A stretch of DNA of 64,000 bases from JBAZZQ01 sp041658725 (GTDB taxonomy: Bacteria > Planctomycetota > Phycisphaerae > JAAYCJ01), in contig JBAZZQ010000001.1 of assembly GCA_041658725.1 (NCBI GenBank), positions 124,001-188,000 on the forward strand, read 5' to 3'. The translations under genes were made by a program, and so were the position numbers. The notes under the pieces were generated by a model. It did no database searches, was not told where the DNA came from, and saw only the letters and a program-made list of their open reading frames with translations. Of the stretch, positions 22,430 to 31,826 are shown one piece after another. How positions within the stretch are numbered: the stretch's first letter is position 1; the number at the start of each line of letters is the position of its first letter.

Positions 22430-25400
22430 TTAAACTAACAGACGGAATGTTTTTATCGAAAAAGGTTTCAGTATTACATCAAATTTGCCATTATCGGATA
22501 TGACCTTTCCTTTATCTTCCTCGACCAGGTTGCACTCGATCACCTGCTTAATCGGAAGCTCCGTTTTGATCGTAGCGGTTCCTCGGCTGCCGTGCGGTTC
22601 ATATATCCGCAGGATATATCCACGGCCATCCTCGGCAACCTTGAAGGTCTCGACAACTGCCGGCAGACCCATCAGGGTTATAAAACTCTTCTTCGGCAAG
22701 CCAGTCGGGGCCATCTTTTTCACCTGGGACCGTACAGGGACGTTCAGTTCCAAGGCGGATCGAACTGTTTGACCCTGCCACCAATCTCCCCGGTGGGGCA
22801 AAAGGCTGTAGGTAAATTCATGTTGACCCTCATCGGCCTTCGGGTCAGGGTAGATTGTGCTTCGAAGAAGTGTTAATCGCAGGATGTTATCGTACACATC
22901 GTAGCCATACTTACAGTCGTTGAGCAGACTCACACCGTAGCCAGCTTCGGAAATGTCCGCCCACCGCTGGCCGCAAACCTCGAATTTTGATCGGTCCCAC
23001 GAAGTGTTACGGTGCGTCGGCCGTTCAAGGGCGCCGAACTGCACTTCAAAGGTAGCCCGCATAGTTCGGATTTCCAGCGGGAACGCCACTTTCAGCATAG
23101 TGCTTTTTTCATGCCAATCGACGTGAGTTACAAAATCGATTCGCGGGGAATGGGTGTAAACAATTATGTCCTGTACAAAAGTTGAACCGCGGTGCGTTCG
23201 ATTGATCCGCACCACACCACGAACGGACCCTTCTTCCATCACCTTAAGAGTGGTTTTGCCCTCAAACGCATAACGCCGCTTGTCCAGAGTCGGAAAGATG
23301 TTCCACGCGTCTTCCAGCTCCGGGCCATCCTGCAGCAACTGCAGGTCGTTGGCCACCACCCCCTGGGAAACGAGTTCCCGCTGGTTTTGTTTATCCAGCA
23401 AACGAGAGATCGCTCCCTGACGGGTGAGCTCCAGGCAATAATAAGGGCTTTGTATCCGTGATGAGGAAACCTTTAGCTGTGAATTTTCCCTGTTTCGTTG
23501 ATTGACTAGGCTGTATACGGCATATCCCATCGGTGGGATTTGATCTGGCACAAAAGCTATGGTCGTCTTGCCTTTGGCTCGTTTAAGGATCTGCGTTGGG
23601 TAAGACTCCCCTTCCGTGGAACAGACACAAACATCGTCGCCGTAATCGGGAACCGTAGCCACAACTGCGTCATTTCTTGCCCAAGAGAGCGAGTTGAAAA
23701 CAACGATTCTTTCCTCGCCCTTTTTCATTTTTTCCGGCATGAGGATCGATAAACTTTCTTCGATCACATCTTCCGCAATCTCTTTCACTTTTACCAGCTC
23801 ACCTAGCGTTTCCTTATACACCTGACCGATGGAACTTCCGGGCAAGATGTCATGGAATTGATGCAGCAAGGTCGTTTCCCAAGCCGACCGGAGGGTTTCG
23901 GCATTGAACTTGCCACCTTGGGTTTGAGCGAAAGAGCCGAATATTTCTGCTTCACGCAGCAAAAGTTCCGTTTTTCGGTTGGTCCTCTTGATGATCCCCT
24001 GCGTGGTGTACGTGCCCTGGTGGGTTTCCAAGTATAGTTCTCCGTCCCAGACGGGCAAATCGGGATTTTGCTTTACCAGATCATCAAAATATTGCTGCGA
24101 CAACCCGTTCCGAAGGGTGGGAAGGCCCGGAAACTTTTTGCCCCGGGCGATTACTTCGAGCATGCCGGTCGTCGGTCCGCCGCCGCCGTCGCCGTGTCCA
24201 TAGGGAAAGAGAACTTCCGGATACTCAGTTTTTTGAAGGTAATTATCCCAAGAAGTAGAAAATTGTTCAGGTGAGGGTAACCCCAGGTAATAATTGGGCA
24301 GTTTTGGGATGTGGGCAATCACTTCGCTGCCGTCCAATCCTCGCCATCGAAACAGGTGGTACGGAAACGGGTTCTGGCTCTGCCAATGTAATTTATTGGT
24401 GTAGAAATAATCCACACCGCAGCCTTTGAGGATTTCCGGCAATGTGGCCGGATAACCGAACACGTCCGGCAACCAGCAGGTCCGGGGCCGTGTGCCGAAT
24501 TCTCTGCGATAAAAGTCCAATCCGTAAAGGATTTGCCGGATCAATGATTCTCCGGAAGTGACATTGCAATCCGCCTCCACCCACATGGCGCCCGTGGTTT
24601 CCCATCGGCCTTTCTTTACCCATTTTTTGATTTGGCGATAAACGTCGGGATAGTATTTTTGGGTATATTTGTAGAGCTGTGCCTGGCTGCAGGAAAAGTA
24701 AAAGTCCGGGTACTGCTCCATCAAGCGGCACGAAGTGGAAAACGTCCTGCCGCACTTTCGAACTGTCTCGCGGATCGGCCAGAGCCAAGCGGTATCGATG
24801 TGAGTGTGACCGGCGAGAAAAAGCCTGCCTGCTTCCGGGTCGGAAGCAATCTGCCCGATATTTTCCTTCAAAATTTTCCGGCTAGCTTGCACTTCAATGA
24901 TCAGCCGGTCCCTTGGCAGGGTCAAGTCAATAGCCAAAATAGACTTCTCCACCGCTTCCTCCAAAAGACGCTTCCGCCGTTGGTCCTTGACGACCTGTGA
25001 GGCCTCCCAGGCAAACTTGATGTCGTAATAAGCGCCTTCGATCACCGGATCGATAATAGTGATAAATACCCCATATAGCGTTCCTTTCGTGTCCTTTAAC
25101 TGCGGTTGATGATAAATATCGGGAACCGACATAAACTCGAGGGAAAGATCAAATTGCGTTGTTCGCGGTATTTTTACCCGATCATGAAACTTATCGATAC
25201 CACAATAGGGTTGCCCGTCGATGGACATCAAGCCTTCAAGCATTTCATATTTAAAACTCCAATAAACATCGCCTTTAGGTAGCCTTTCGGGCACGCGGAC
25301 CTTACATCGTAGAAAAACGGTCTTTCCCGCCGCCCACGCAGAAGGCAGCGACACGTCTTTCCAGTCGCCATCAAACTTGTACCGTTCGGGTCCCAGGAAC

Positions 25401-25498
25401 TCGGCAGTCCGAACCTGCCAGGATTCCAGGGGAAACAAAAATAGGGTTGAATGTTCCTCCAAAGTCTGTAATTTCTTTTGAATGACTCGATTATCCAT
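22430..25498 (-). CDS. GH38 alpha-mannosidase
   Basis: At 1022 residues it has the usual bacterial GH38 length. An N-terminal beta domain (1-215) precedes the catalytic domain with HTHIDTAWLW at 231-240 (zinc ligands H231, H233 pattern and D235) and the nucleophile D345 in WLPDVFGYP. The central helical and C-terminal beta-sandwich domains follow (about 560-1020). No signal peptide is visible, so it works in the cytoplasm on imported manno-oligosaccharides. It overlaps the PfkB-HAD gene by eight bases and is the last gene of a six-gene operon. Confidence 0.93.
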   Translation of the reverse strand: MDNRVIQKKLQTLEEHSTLFLFPLESWQVRTAEFLGPERYKFDGDWKDVSLPSAWAAGKTVFLRCKVRVPERLPKGDVYWSFKYEMLEGLMSIDGQPYCGIDKFHDRVKIPRTTQFDLSLEFMSVPDIYHQPQLKDTKGTLYGVFITIIDPVIEGAYYDIKFAWEASQVVKDQRRKRLLEEAVEKSILAIDLTLPRDRLIIEVQASRKILKENIGQIASDPEAGRLFLAGHTHIDTAWLWPIRETVRKCGRTFSTSCRLMEQYPDFYFSCSQAQLYKYTQKYYPDVYRQIKKWVKKGRWETTGAMWVEADCNVTSGESLIRQILYGLDFYRREFGTRPRTCWLPDVFGYPATLPEILKGCGVDYFYTNKLHWQSQNPFPYHLFRWRGLDGSEVIAHIPKLPNYYLGLPSPEQFSTSWDNYLQKTEYPEVLFPYGHGDGGGGPTTGMLEVIARGKKFPGLPTLRNGLSQQYFDDLVKQNPDLPVWDGELYLETHQGTYTTQGIIKRTNRKTELLLREAEIFGSFAQTQGGKFNAETLRSAWETTLLHQFHDILPGSSIGQVYKETLGELVKVKEIAEDVIEESLSILMPEKMKKGEERIVVFNSLSWARNDAVVATVPDYGDDVCVCSTEGESYPTQILKRAKGKTTIAFVPDQIPPMGYAVYSLVNQRNRENSQLKVSSSRIQSPYYCLELTRQGAISRLLDKQNQRELVSQGVVANDLQLLQDGPELEDAWNIFPTLDKRRYAFEGKTTLKVMEEGSVRGVVRINRTHRGSTFVQDIIVYTHSPRIDFVTHVDWHEKSTMLKVAFPLEIRTMRATFEVQFGALERPTHRNTSWDRSKFEVCGQRWADISEAGYGVSLLNDCKYGYDVYDNILRLTLLRSTIYPDPKADEGQHEFTYSLLPHRGDWWQGQTVRSALELNVPVRSQVKKMAPTGLPKKSFITLMGLPAVVETFKVAEDGRGYILRIYEPHGSRGTATIKTELPIKQVIECNLVEEDKGKVISDNGKFDVILKPFSIKTFRLLV

Positions 25499-27407
25499 TG
25501 CGTGTTTCCTTTTGATGAAAAAGCAATGACAGAAGCGTTTCCCGCTGCGAATAATCGGAAATAAGGATATCAGCTCCGGCCTTGATCAGCCGGGTACGCT
25601 TGGCGGAATTCAGACCATAGCGTCGGATCTCGTCGCTGGCCACCCCTACGGCCAGACCACCTACCTTCTTGCACAATCGCAATTCCACGGGACCATCTCC
25701 GACGCATAAAAGCTGCGACCCGGAAAGTTTATTTTCGTGAAGGATCTGCTCAATGACCATCTTTTTGGCCGATCCATTTCCCTGACCGGTCCAACCGTAT
25801 ATCCGATCTTCGAACAAATCCGCGTAGCCGAGGATATTCGCCTCGCGAACGACATCGGCGTGGTCCGTCCCGCTGGCCAAATATAACTTCACTCCGCACT
25901 CATACAAGGCCTGTAAAAATTCGGGGGCGCCTTTGATGGTATTATCACCAGGGTCCAGTTCCCCTCGCTGGAGTTTGCCAGTGCGTATCCGCACCATTTC
26001 CATCAAGGCCTGATTATAAATCTGTTTGTACCCGGCTGGGTCGAGAATATCTCTTGTCTCGACCAGGCAGAACTGCCGGACCATTTTTTCCAGAGTCTGC
26101 ATCTGTACGATTGTTTCAATGCCAGTGGATTGATCGATATATTCCCGCACCCGCCGCAAGACCTGCTGGTATAGCTCTTCCGGGGCGTCGAGATAATGGC
26201 GACCGAGGATGGATTTGACCATCACCGGTTCCATGATCTGCTCCCACCCTTGCCGCAGTGTGGAAATTGTTCCATCGTGATCGAAAATCACATGCTTGAT
26301 CTGCTCGAAAGAGAGGTCACGATTGACAATTTCAATTTCCGAATCGCGCCAAAACTTGCGTTTGCGGATATCATCGGCTATTTCCGGACAATAGACGTAA
26401 TCACAGTCAGCGGCGAGTGTCAGAATTTCCTGCGTGCCGGCGGTACCTGTCTGACGTATTTTCTGGACCACAATGGCCGCCGTATAATTTCCGATTTCAA
26501 TCGCCTCCGGAAGTTTCATCCCGGCCGATAGTGCCGCGGTAATCACCGAGGCCGTTGCATCACCCGCTCCCACCGGGTCGATATCCCCCATAATCAGCAC
26601 TCCAGGCACATGGTAAACCTTGTTTCCATCAAAGGCCATAATTCCTCGGTCCGAACGCGTAATCACCACCGGTCGACCCGTGCCGCCATAAATCTTGCGG
26701 GCATAATCGATCAGTTCTTCGGCCGCAATGGCCTGACCGACTTCTCGTTTTTGACCACAAATTCTCGCCGCCTCGTTGGCGTTTAGTTTGCAGATGACGT
26801 TGCGGTAGCGGTCGGAAATGTCCCGCGAATCGAGCAAAATCACCCTGTTCGGATGCTGATCAATCAGTTTTTGCAAGCCGGTGATTAAATATTCGCTATG
26901 CACGCCCTGATGAAGCTGTTGGTTGACAATCAGACCATCTAAATTTTCAATCGCCTGCTCAAGGGCGTCTAGCAGCCTGTCCACCGTCGCATCAGAAATA
27001 AAGTTGAACCGTCCGAAATCGATTCGCTCTTTTTCCTCCAGGTCCACATACGGTTTGGCATAGACGCTGGTGGCCCAGTTTTCTTTTTGGACAATCATGC
27101 CGGTTGCGTCAACGTTCCGGCGGTGCAAAAGATCAAGCATCTCCCGGCCAAAGACGTCATCGCCGATAACGCCGAATGCTTTTACATCGACCACACTTAA
27201 AGCGACAAGATTGCTGACCACGTTACCCGCCCCGCCGAGGCTGTAATTTTGACGGCACACCGCATGTGTGGGCTTGCGGGTCTCGACGGAGTACTCGATC
27301 TTTGTCTCATCCAAAAGCCAATAGGCGTCGACGCAAAAATCGCCCAATACGCCGATGTGCAGATCGGCAAAGGTATCAAGATACCTTTTAACCTGGTCCA
27401 ATTTCAT
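25491..27407 (-). CDS. PfkB-family carbohydrate kinase fused to a HAD phosphatase
   Basis: The 638-residue protein has two enzymatic halves. Residues 1-335 are a PfkB/ribokinase domain resembling the kinase part of RfaE/HldE: LGGAGNVVSNLVAL at 57-70 and the anion hole GAGD at 280-283 with catalytic D283. Residues 365-630 are a HAD hydrolase with the motif FDHDGTIS (D376 and D378) and a late VGDGPVEL motif. The HAD half replaces the nucleotidyltransferase of HldE. It could phosphorylate a sugar and remove another phosphate, or recycle a phosphorylated intermediate. The neighbours point to sugar breakdown rather than lipopolysaccharide synthesis. Confidence 0.88.
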   Translation of the reverse strand: MKLDQVKRYLDTFADLHIGVLGDFCVDAYWLLDETKIEYSVETRKPTHAVCRQNYSLGGAGNVVSNLVALSVVDVKAFGVIGDDVFGREMLDLLHRRNVDATGMIVQKENWATSVYAKPYVDLEEKERIDFGRFNFISDATVDRLLDALEQAIENLDGLIVNQQLHQGVHSEYLITGLQKLIDQHPNRVILLDSRDISDRYRNVICKLNANEAARICGQKREVGQAIAAEELIDYARKIYGGTGRPVVITRSDRGIMAFDGNKVYHVPGVLIMGDIDPVGAGDATASVITAALSAGMKLPEAIEIGNYTAAIVVQKIRQTGTAGTQEILTLAADCDYVYCPEIADDIRKRKFWRDSEIEIVNRDLSFEQIKHVIFDHDGTISTLRQGWEQIMEPVMVKSILGRHYLDAPEELYQQVLRRVREYIDQSTGIETIVQMQTLEKMVRQFCLVETRDILDPAGYKQIYNQALMEMVRIRTGKLQRGELDPGDNTIKGAPEFLQALYECGVKLYLASGTDHADVVREANILGYADLFEDRIYGWTGQGNGSAKKMVIEQILHENKLSGSQLLCVGDGPVELRLCKKVGGLAVGVASDEIRRYGLNSAKRTRLIKAGADILISDYSQRETLLSLLFHQKETRNG

Positions 27408-27426
27408 TTTTGTTTATTTCTCCATT

Positions 27427-28452
27427 TCACAACAGTTTAATGATTTCCTGGTACAATTTTGGTATGGTTATCTTCTGATCGCCTTGTATGTAGTGGCCCT
27501 TGCCGCCGAATGCCTCCGGAACTCGCGTCACGACGCTTTTGTGGTGTCGAAAATAATAGTAGCAGCTGTTTTCGTCTTTCATCGCTTCGGGGTGGTATGG
27601 TTTGAGGTCGAAATCGGCGGTGATGATCCCGCGGGGCGGTTTGCCGATATTTCCTGCCATTGAGACGGCCTTTAAAAGCACTTCGGGACCCGTGACGGCC
27701 GAGCCGATGTTTAAGACCACCCCGCCTTGTGTCATCTTCGTCACCAATTGGGTATAAATGAGAAAATCTCTTCCCGAACATCCGCCCTTGGCGGCGCCAT
27801 CAAAGTTCGGGTGCTGGTCGATCACATCAGTGCCGATTCCGACGTGGACAGTCAACGGCACGTGGTGCCGGTAACACATCGCAATAACGGAAACGTCAGG
27901 ATATAGAAATTCGATGGGCCGAGAAACCCCGAGCCGCCTTTCCACGTCTGACCGGAACTTTCCATCACAGATCAAGGCCCCTAGGGCCTCACCGTAGCCG
28001 ATTTGCCGCTCATGGCCCTCTGCCAGAGCTGCGTTGATATACCCGAGTTCCGTTGCCCTTCCGAACTTTCCCTCGGGCAGGGCATTGGGAACGTATTCAC
28101 TCGTTTGGCCGATCATGGCCAGCTCAAAATCGTGGATGATGCCCGCCCCGTTGGTTGCCACAAGCGAAATCACCTTCCTAAGCAACAGGTCAACAACGAT
28201 CGGTCCCAGGCCGTTTTTAACCAGATGGGCCCCCGTAAACCAGATCACCGGCTTATTGGATTGAGATGTATTTACCATGTTTTCAGCCAATTCTGTAATA
28301 GCCGCTTTCCGCTCTCCCACATCATATTTCACAGCCGATGTTTCTTTAGGATTAATAAGGTTTTCCAGTTTGACCTTGTTGATTCGCTTTGTAACGGAAT
28401 CGGTATGGATATGGCTAGAATCGAAAATTTCGTATTTACCACGATATTGCAT
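27427..28452 (-). CDS. Deoxyhypusine-synthase-like protein
   Basis: The start is ATG 28452, two bases after the upstream stop, with GGAGAG before it; this gives 341 residues. Motifs such as WFTGAHLVKNGLGPIVVDLL, ATNGAGIIHDFELAMIGQTS and TVHVGIGTDVIDQHPNFDG are characteristic of a bacterial family related to deoxyhypusine synthase, which has an NAD-binding Rossmann-like fold. Bacteria lack eIF5A, so hypusination is not expected. The role in a carbohydrate operon is not clear; it may bind NAD and act on a sugar-derived or polyamine substrate. Membership in the operon is well supported by tight spacing on both sides. Confidence 0.7.
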   Translation of the reverse strand: MQYRGKYEIFDSSHIHTDSVTKRINKVKLENLINPKETSAVKYDVGERKAAITELAENMVNTSQSNKPVIWFTGAHLVKNGLGPIVVDLLLRKVISLVATNGAGIIHDFELAMIGQTSEYVPNALPEGKFGRATELGYINAALAEGHERQIGYGEALGALICDGKFRSDVERRLGVSRPIEFLYPDVSVIAMCYRHHVPLTVHVGIGTDVIDQHPNFDGAAKGGCSGRDFLIYTQLVTKMTQGGVVLNIGSAVTGPEVLLKAVSMAGNIGKPPRGIITADFDLKPYHPEAMKDENSCYYYFRHHKSVVTRVPEAFGGKGHYIQGDQKITIPKLYQEIIKLL

Positions 28453-28453
28453 T

Positions 28454-30472
28454 TTATCTCTCCAAAACACTCTTGATGGTCAACAAAATTCTCCCTTCTG
28501 CCTTCGGTAGAACTATTTCGTAATGGTCCGAAATACTTCTTATCTCCAAAAACTCTTCGTAGCCGTAAACTCCAACCGAGCTAGGACGCATATCGGTTCG
28601 TATCTCATATCGCAACCCACCCAAGCCAGACCGCTCATCGACAACATCGATGCTGGTGCATTTACGGATTGGGATGTAGTGAAGCAACGTAATCAACGCA
28701 TCTTTCCCCCGGTGGCGAACAGTTTGCAGCACGGTTCTCGGAAGCGAGTATCCGAAGGGTGTTTGACCGATAAGTTTTTCGAGTGCCTTCTGGACCAGCA
28801 GACGATAAATCTCGCTTCCATGTTTTCGATAGGCGTGGAAGATAGGATCGGCGAAGGCAACGATCCGGTTGTCGGAAATGGCTGCTGGAAAACGAGAAAG
28901 TTTTTCCGGCGGCGAGTGAGAGTGCGAGCAGAAATGGTTGGCAGTGCGGTTGAAATAAGGCACGACTCTTTTTACCCACACCGCCATTGATTGATCTTGC
29001 CGCAAACGAGTTCCCTGCTCGTACATCACCTCATCCATCGGGATCCGATCGGCAAAAAGGCCGGACGAATACCGCAGGAAGGTCGGATACAGCGGCTCTG
29101 TTCCTACACATTGATAGGGCAGGAAATCCAACATCCATTGGCCATCGGCACTTTGTCCGCTTTTGCCGGAAAGCATAAGTTTACCGTTTTTCCGGTAATA
29201 GGTTTTGATTTTGGCGGCCATGGCCTCATCGACCGCCACCGTATCAGGCAATACAATTATTTCGTATTGCTCCAGCGGTGTTTTGTCATCGATAAGCTGA
29301 CATTCGTAATGAAGTTCCTCCATCATCAAAATAGTTCCCTCGATGGAAGTCGTGTATTCATTGCGGGAAAGACCGGCATGACCGGGGGAAATAATTCCCA
29401 CCTGCGGAACAGGCTGTGAACCGGCATAAAAGGCTTCCGCATTTTCAGTCTGCCGGTAGACTTGGCCGATAAGCTGATAAGTGCTCCGGCATATCTTGCC
29501 GGAGGGATGCAGTTGATCACCGACACTGTTGCCGAACCCCAAAGCCTGGCTGCGAAAGCATTCATATTCCAGGGCGGGCAGGGGTTTTCGGCCACCGAAG
29601 TCGCCCCACATTTTTTGAAACTTACCCGTCATGCCAATCCCGGTCACCGGCAGTGTCTGCATCATGCGCGCCAACATGGGAAAATGGTAGTAACCCCAGA
29701 ATCCGCTTGGCAGGGACTCCATTTCGAGGTGCGTTTGATATTTCAGTTCATCACGCAAGCTCAACGCGGAAGAAAGATTTAACTGGTGGTGGGTATTATA
29801 GAAAATCGTACAATTTTTGTTTATTTTACGGATCAGTTTGTTCATGCGGAGGGCAAACTCCCGGCGCAGATACACGTCGATCATAACCGCGTTTGCATCC
29901 GTTGGTTCCTCCCATCCAAATTTGTTTCGAATCGCGGCGGACACATCATCATAAGGTCCACCGTTGTGCAGGGGAGAAAAAACAATATCAAAGAACAACC
30001 CATCCACATCGTAATTCTTTAAAATCTCTTGCGTGGTGGCCTGTAAGAGCTGTTCATACTGCGTGTTGAAAAACTGCAGGTAGGCATAAAAGCCCGCGCC
30101 ACTGTCCTGGTAATCACAGCCATTCTTATCAACCATTTTCCATTCCGGACGCAAATTGGCCTGTTTGTAATTCCATGCGACGGTAATGTAAATCGGACAG
30201 CGAATGTCCTGCTTGTGCAGGGCTTCGATCTGCCGGCCCAGGAGATCGCAGGATAAACCCGGATGCTGGTTTTGAACCTTCGAGGGATAGTAGGCCAAAC
30301 CGTGGTGGCAGACGGCAAAGACGGTGACCGAATCGATATGGGCGGACTTGATGGTCCGGGCAAACTCATCAGGGTCAAATTCGTGACCCACTTGAGGTAT
30401 TAACGCCGACGTGTGAAAATCCAAATGCACCTGCCGTTGACAAATGCCTTTATTTAACGCGTATTTTGACAT
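28454..30472 (-). CDS. Glycosidase-like protein (GHL6 barrel with beta-galactosidase trimerisation-like domain)
   Basis: The 672-residue cytoplasmic protein starts with a (beta/alpha)8-like domain (1-370) of the hypothetical glycosyl hydrolase 6 type: VCHHGLAYYPSKVQNQHPGL, and NYDVDGLFFDIVFSP with a likely catalytic aspartate. Residues 380-540 resemble the glutamine-amidotransferase-like trimerisation domain of GH42 (EIIVLPDTVAVDEAMAAKI). Related GHL6 members include fucosidases and arabinosidases, but the substrate cannot be set. It sits between the MFS transporter and the deoxyhypusine-synthase-like gene. Confidence 0.75.
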   Translation of the reverse strand: MSKYALNKGICQRQVHLDFHTSALIPQVGHEFDPDEFARTIKSAHIDSVTVFAVCHHGLAYYPSKVQNQHPGLSCDLLGRQIEALHKQDIRCPIYITVAWNYKQANLRPEWKMVDKNGCDYQDSGAGFYAYLQFFNTQYEQLLQATTQEILKNYDVDGLFFDIVFSPLHNGGPYDDVSAAIRNKFGWEEPTDANAVMIDVYLRREFALRMNKLIRKINKNCTIFYNTHHQLNLSSALSLRDELKYQTHLEMESLPSGFWGYYHFPMLARMMQTLPVTGIGMTGKFQKMWGDFGGRKPLPALEYECFRSQALGFGNSVGDQLHPSGKICRSTYQLIGQVYRQTENAEAFYAGSQPVPQVGIISPGHAGLSRNEYTTSIEGTILMMEELHYECQLIDDKTPLEQYEIIVLPDTVAVDEAMAAKIKTYYRKNGKLMLSGKSGQSADGQWMLDFLPYQCVGTEPLYPTFLRYSSGLFADRIPMDEVMYEQGTRLRQDQSMAVWVKRVVPYFNRTANHFCSHSHSPPEKLSRFPAAISDNRIVAFADPIFHAYRKHGSEIYRLLVQKALEKLIGQTPFGYSLPRTVLQTVRHRGKDALITLLHYIPIRKCTSIDVVDERSGLGGLRYEIRTDMRPSSVGVYGYEEFLEIRSISDHYEIVLPKAEGRILLTIKSVLER

Positions 30473-30517
30473 TCCTGATCCTTTACCTGTCTGACATAAG
30501 TGTACTTTGTACCGTAA

Positions 30518-31816
30518 TTACTGTGTTTTCGCAAATTCAGGATTGAGGCTAGCCAATTCAGTCTCCGCCGATTTATTTCGCAAGTAACCGACGATGATAA
30601 GCATAATGATGCCACCTCCGCCGAGAATAGCGCCAAAGGGGAAGGCGAGTGAATAATTACCACCGGAATAATCGATCAAACATCCGCAGACCAGTTGCAT
30701 CGTAGCGGCGAAAAAGGCACAAAACATCCCGTTACAAGCGCTAAAAGAAGCTATGATCGCACGAGGAATTCCGTGCACCAAAAAAACGAGGGTGGCATTG
30801 TAAGTCAGGATTCCCCCACTGACCAACAAAACCATCGCTATGCTTAGCTGGAAAGACGTATGGGCGTTATAGCCAAAGAAACTGGCTGCGACGATCATAC
30901 TGAATCCAATAATCGTGGTGCGAATTGCCCCCAGTTTGTCTGTCAGTAATCCGGCGGGAAAGGTCATCAACATGGCTGCAATGGCCGCCCAGGACATCGC
31001 CATACCGATTTGGGCTTCGTTCAGCATGATGTTTTTCTTGGCCTGCAAAACAGCAAACTGCATGGTGGGCATCGTGGCCACCCCGCAAAACCCAAATCCG
31101 ATAAAGAGCAGCCAATTCCGCTTGTCGCTGAAACCGATTCTAAGCTGATTGGAAATTTTAAACGGTGGAGGGTTTTTAACGCGGATCGGAGGCTCTTTCA
31201 AAAACAGAACCGTCGTCAAGGTCAATAAACACAACATCGCGGCAGCCAGATAAAATACATTGGCCTCGCCCCATCTACTCACCAATCGCATCAGACCCAC
31301 ATTTGCCAGCCAAGCCCCGAACATCCCACCCGCCATCTGCAATGCCCAGCTGCGGCCCCAGTATTCCTTCCTTGCGATATCATAAGAAAGAAAAGGATAT
31401 GTTTGTTCCTTGAAGTTTATAAAAAACCGATAAATCGCAAAGACCAGTACGCAGGTCAGAATGGTTTTCGTATGAGGGAACAAAACCAGCGACAAACACA
31501 CCGGCAGAATCGACAAGAGGAGAAAAGGAAGCCGCCGTCCCCATCGAATTTGGCAATTATCGCTGCGGTATGAAATATAAATCATCAAAAAAGCAATGAG
31601 CCAGCCATTGATGGAAAAACCCAGTGAAATCTGAGTGGCATTCATTCCCACACGGTCCATGTGCAAGGGGATCAACATGCAAACTCCAAGCCCCAATCCC
31701 ATCGCGAAGTTTCCGAAGAGCAGCCAGAAGGCATTGCGGTGAAATAATTTCTTGTCGTCATAATAGGCTTGAACTTCAGGAGTGAGCAATTGACTTTGAT
31801 CGTTTTCTTGATTCAT
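30518..31816 (-). CDS. MFS transporter
   Basis: A 432-residue integral membrane protein with about 12 hydrophobic helices. A charged loop after the second helix (YRSDNCQIRWGRRLPFL) is typical of MFS and GPH-type sugar carriers. It is the only transporter in the glycosidase operon and probably imports the oligosaccharide that the flanking enzymes degrade. The start at ATG 31816 (MNQENDQSQLL) lies 11 bases after the upstream stop. Confidence 0.88.
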   Translation of the reverse strand: MNQENDQSQLLTPEVQAYYDDKKLFHRNAFWLLFGNFAMGLGLGVCMLIPLHMDRVGMNATQISLGFSINGWLIAFLMIYISYRSDNCQIRWGRRLPFLLLSILPVCLSLVLFPHTKTILTCVLVFAIYRFFINFKEQTYPFLSYDIARKEYWGRSWALQMAGGMFGAWLANVGLMRLVSRWGEANVFYLAAAMLCLLTLTTVLFLKEPPIRVKNPPPFKISNQLRIGFSDKRNWLLFIGFGFCGVATMPTMQFAVLQAKKNIMLNEAQIGMAMSWAAIAAMLMTFPAGLLTDKLGAIRTTIIGFSMIVAASFFGYNAHTSFQLSIAMVLLVSGGILTYNATLVFLVHGIPRAIIASFSACNGMFCAFFAATMQLVCGCLIDYSGGNYSLAFPFGAILGGGGIIMLIIVGYLRNKSAETELASLNPEFAKTQ

Positions 31817-31826
31817 AAATCTTTCT

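Noticed and set aside
27427..28452. True deoxyhypusine synthase
   Set aside because: The target protein eIF5A is not bacterial, and the gene sits in a sugar operon.
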